A DNA stretch of 7,663 bases from Candidatus Nitrosotenuis sp. (lineage in GTDB: Archaea; Thermoproteota; Nitrososphaeria; Nitrososphaerales; Nitrosopumilaceae). A model generated the notes under the pieces. The model ran no database searches, was not told the origin of the DNA, and was given only the letters and a program-made list of their open reading frames with translations. The position numbers and the translations under genes were made by a program. This document shows positions 5,249-7,663 of the stretch, piece by piece; position 1 is the first letter of the stretch; every line of letters starts with the position of its first letter. The DNA is taken from assembly GCA_023252015.1 (NCBI GenBank), contig JAHEXS010000050.1, positions 1 to 7,663 of the forward strand. Direction: 5' to 3'.

Positions 5249-5266
5249 GTCGCTTGTGGTTGTCCT

Positions 5267-5303
5267 AGGTTAAATAAAGCTAATTGCAAGTTTGACTTAT
5301 ACT
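5267..5303. promoter_or_regulatory. Divergent promoters of the plastocyanin and permease genes
   Basis: On the minus strand CTTTATTTAA-like sequence (5278-5267) lies about 25 bases before the plastocyanin ATG. On the plus strand CTTATACT (5296-5303) is centred 26 bases before the permease ATG at 5326. The intergenic region is 77 bases, so the two promoters could interfere or share a regulator. No clear operator is seen. Confidence 0.45.
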
Positions 5304-5325
5304 GGATTAAAAAATAATCTTAGAC

Positions 5326-6624
5326 ATGGATGTGACTTTCGCATCAGTGATATCTATTGTAATCTTTGTTATGGTGTATGGTTTGATTGCAGTTCGAAAC
5401 ATTAGGGGAATTCGGCTTCCCACGTGGTCAATAATGCTTGCAGGTGCGTTGGCAGTACTTTTATTGCAAATAATTCCGTTGGACAAGGCATATCAGTCGA
5501 TTAATTTTGATGTGATATTTTTCTTAATTGGCATGTTCATTCTAGTATCTGGACTTGAAGCATCAGGACTGCTCAAATACGTCACGATAAAAATTCTTGA
5601 ACGTGCAAAAACCCTTAACCGGGTACTGTGGTTTATTTTGTTAGTTCTTGCGTATTATCTGCGTTTTTGATAAACGATACAGTGGCACTTGTTGCTACTC
5701 CAATTGTTTTGGGTATTGCAAAACAAATGAGAGTAAAGTCTGCTCCGCTTTTGATCACTTTGGCATTTGGCATAACAATTGGAAGTGTAATGACGCCTAT
5801 AGGAAATCCACAAAATCTTTTGATCTCATTATCTAGTGGAATAGAATATCCGTTTTTGACTTTTTTGCAGTATCTTGCTGCTCCAACACTTGCATGCATT
5901 GGAGCTACATATTTTAGTAAAACGGATATACAAAAAAGAACTAGCACATGCAACTACTTCTCAACTTGTTGCAACAAAGGACCTGATCACTGACTATCAT
6001 CTGGCAAAGACATCATCTGTAATAACACTAATTGTAATGATTGGTTTTTTTGCAGTAGGTTTTGTTAAGGCGTTTGGGATTCAGACTAGTCTGAATTTTA
6101 GTCATATTGCCTTGATTGGAGGTCTTGTACTGTTTGCCGCAAGTACAAAACGAAAAGAAATACTTTGTGGGATGAACTGGCAAATCATCGTGTTTTTTGT
6201 ATCGATGTTTGTTTTTATGGGTGGTTTGTGGTATGGCGGAATAATAGATCTCTTTTCATCTGTATTTCCACATCTAAATCTGCACGACCCGTCATCTACG
6301 CTAAATATTGTTTTGACAAGTGTTGGACTGAGCCAGCTAATGAGTAATGTGCCGTTTGTCTCAATCTATCTGCCAGTACTGCATAACCTTGGATATGCAA
6401 GTCATGACACACTTGCTTGGATGGCACTTGCAGGGGCAAGTACTCTTGCAGGGAATCTCACTATACTTGGTGCTGCAAGCAATGTGATAATACTGGAAGC
6501 TGCAGAAAAAAGAAAAGAAAAGGCATTCTCATTTATAGAATTTTTAAAAGTTGGATCAATTGTGGCTACGGTTAACATCGCAATTCTTTGTACATTCTTA
6601 CTTGCATATTCTACTCTAGCTTAA
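5326..6624 (+). pseudogene. SLC13/ArsB-NhaD-type anion permease, interrupted by two compensating frameshifts
   Basis: Joining three frames gives a continuous polytopic membrane protein of about 432 residues, the normal length for the ArsB/NhaD/SLC13 (ion transporter) superfamily. The parts are 5326 to about 5640 (frame closes at 5670), about 5640 to 5912 (frame open 5628-5993), and 5912 to 6624. Hydrophobic helices occur throughout. Hallmarks are SAFLINDTVALVATPIVLG, FGITIGSVMTPIGNPQNLLI, GLSQLMSNVPFVSIYLPVL and GASTLAGNLTILGAASNVI, the two inverted helical-hairpin signatures. One T missing in the T4 run at 5636-5639 and one extra T in the run at 5912-5915 would explain both shifts and restore FIFVSSCVLSAF and GATYLVKRIYKK. 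Codons elsewhere look intact, so this is a sequencing artefact, a very recent mutation or a real break. The substrate (citrate or dicarboxylate, sulfate, arsenite, sodium/proton) is not determined. Confidence 0.85.
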
Positions 6625-7291
6625 AGTCAAGTTGCTCCGTGTGGTGGAATGATTGGGTTTTCTGGGGACTTAGAAGACGAATCTGTTTTGCAAAGGATGC
6701 CAAATTGTTGAAAATTTGTAAAAAAAACACGTTTGGGTTTTCTATTGTGACTAGATACTTTGGGTTTTCATGCATACTGGAATTTCTAATGGTAAAATCA
6801 AGGCTGACTTTGTGATCTGTGATATTGATGATTTTTCCGTGAATTGCCTTGTTTCGTAATATCTGTAATTCCCAAAGAGTGCTGTCTGTTGCATCAAAAT
6901 ATCCTTGATTTGTCTTTATGCATCTTGACTTTGTATCCGAATGCGACTGTTCATAGTATGTTGGGATTGAAAAATATTTTGCGATGGCTTCTTTTACTTG
7001 TCTTTGAATTCCGGAATCGCCTAGCCTTTTTCGTATTCCATGGATGTAAAAGACATTTTCTTTGTCAAACAAATTAAATTTGTTGTTTATCTCAACTTTG
7101 ATCATGTCAATGACACTTGATGAAAAAAACAAAAACGCGTCGACGTTTGCCTCAAGCAAAAAATGCTCAAAACTGTTCTCTTTTGGTATTGACGGTGTGA
7201 TTTTGTCAAGAAAATGCCTTGCAATTGTGAGTCTGCAGTCTATCTGATCACAAATAATATCTCGTATTATGTCGTCTGGAATGTGATTCAT
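6611..7291 (-). CDS. Unknown 226-residue protein with a HEPN-like RNxxxH motif
   Basis: ATG 7291 to TAG 6611 encodes a soluble, mostly helical protein without signal peptide or membrane helix. I do not recognise a named family. Residues 43-80 form a hydrophobic helical stretch (FLLEANVDAFLFFSSSVIDM). The best clue is LWELQILRNKAIHGK at residues 139-153: R146-N147-x3-H151 fits the RX4-6H motif of HEPN ribonuclease domains, where the residue after Arg is often polar. The C-terminal third alternates beta-like segments. A TATA-like AAGTATAAAC (7317-7308) lies about 22 bases before ATG, suggesting a leaderless transcript. Its 3' end overlaps the permease stop by 14 bases on the opposite strand. 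It follows another minus-strand gene by 51 bases. A nuclease role is inference from one short motif. Confidence 0.75.
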   Translation of the reverse strand: MNHIPDDIIRDIICDQIDCRLTIARHFLDKITPSIPKENSFEHFLLEANVDAFLFFSSSVIDMIKVEINNKFNLFDKENVFYIHGIRKRLGDSGIQRQVKEAIAKYFSIPTYYEQSHSDTKSRCIKTNQGYFDATDSTLWELQILRNKAIHGKIINITDHKVSLDFTIRNSSMHENPKYLVTIENPNVFFLQIFNNLASFAKQIRLLSPQKTQSFHHTEQLDFKLE

Positions 7292-7307
7292 TTTTGCATT
7301 ATTGTGG

Positions 7308-7317
7308 TTTATACTTG
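7308..7317 (-). promoter_or_regulatory. TATA box of the 226-residue protein gene
   Basis: AAGTATAAAC on the minus strand lies about 22 bases before ATG 7291 in the 51-base gap after the upstream minus-strand gene. This suggests the gene has its own promoter even though both genes point the same way. Confidence 0.35.
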
Positions 7318-7342
7318 TTAAAGTTATTTTTGATTGTGATGT

Positions 7343-7663
7343 CTAAAACGTAAAACCGTTTCTTAGCATCAATTGCAGGTCTTCTTTTAAATTATAATCC
7401 TCCAGTGTGAGCTTGAGATTTTTAAGCAGCGTTTCTATTATGACGCACTGGTTTTTTGAAAACTGGTAATAGCATCCTAGAACATCTTCGTATGTTTTTG
7501 CTTTTTTGTACATGGCCCAAAAATTATCTGACATTATCTGATAATTGTACAAAAAAATCCGAATTGGCTCTTGGACATCTGCGGAAGAATTGTATCTTAG
7601 CAAATTAATCAGTAACTCTTCCAGTCTTCCATCTAGACTTGCTTCAAAAATGCCTTGGTAAAC
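7343..7663 (-). CDS. Unknown helical protein, N-terminus beyond the window
   Basis: The frame is open from the right edge of the window to TAG at 7345-7343, giving at least 106 residues. The edge part reads IFEASLDGRLEELLINLLRY and is as protein-like as the rest, so the gene very probably starts outside; the TTG at 7603 is not needed as a start. The protein is predicted helical and soluble, with aromatic-rich IFLYNYQIMSDNFWAMYKKA and two cysteines (CYYQFSKNQC). No catalytic motif or family is recognised. It lies upstream of the HEPN-like gene on the same strand and might be functionally linked to it, but the gap contains a promoter-like sequence. Confidence 0.7.
   Translation of the reverse strand, partial: VYQGIFEASLDGRLEELLINLLRYNSSADVQEPIRIFLYNYQIMSDNFWAMYKKAKTYEDVLGCYYQFSKNQCVIIETLLKNLKLTLEDYNLKEDLQLMLRNGFTF

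Noticed and set aside
4788..5273. Plus-strand 161-residue frame rich in Gly, Thr and Val
   Set aside because: It is the antisense shadow of the plastocyanin gene; the minus strand has a signal helix and a complete copper site.

Overview
The window looks like a chromosomal segment of an ammonia-oxidising thaumarchaeon (Nitrososphaerota, Nitrosopumilus/Nitrosarchaeum-like). This is inferred from the low G+C content, the family content (small winged-helix regulator, stand-alone receiver, beta-CASP nuclease, HHE hemerythrin, membrane-anchored plastocyanin with a Pro/Thr-rich linker, archaeal TnpB), and TATA boxes repeatedly sitting about 22-29 bases before a start codon, as expected for leaderless archaeal transcripts. 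No database search was possible.

Layout. 1-1375 is a regulatory cluster. A truncated winged-helix regulator (-) diverges from a small unknown ORF plus a stand-alone response regulator (+). The response regulator converges on a tiny histidine-kinase-dimerisation-like protein (-) whose H-box lacks the histidine. A half-site ATTTCCA, in palindromic arrangement with an 11-base half-site period, occurs at all three promoters and suggests shared control. 1376-1826 has no protein gene. It holds inverted repeats and a likely structured non-coding RNA (about 1618-1747) with its own TATA box and oligo-T end, followed by the promoter of a beta-CASP metallo-beta-lactamase nuclease (1827-2801).

2818-4053 is a decayed insertion element. 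It carries a nearly full-length tnpB reading frame broken by two frameshifts, two nonsense codons and a small deletion. It is bounded by a perfect 13-base inverted repeat that continues inward as patchy similarity. Downstream lie a hemerythrin-like protein (+), a complete type-1 copper plastocyanin-like protein (-), and, divergent from the latter, an SLC13/ArsB-type permease whose frame is interrupted by two mutually compensating single-base shifts in T runs. The permease overlaps tail-to-tail with a 226-residue minus-strand protein of unknown family that carries a HEPN-like RNxxxH motif. A further unknown minus-strand gene runs off the right edge.

The most interesting signals are the shared operator linking a regulator, a receiver and a His-less kinase-dimerisation peptide; the candidate structured RNA at 1618-1747; and the extended inverted ends around the tnpB remnant.
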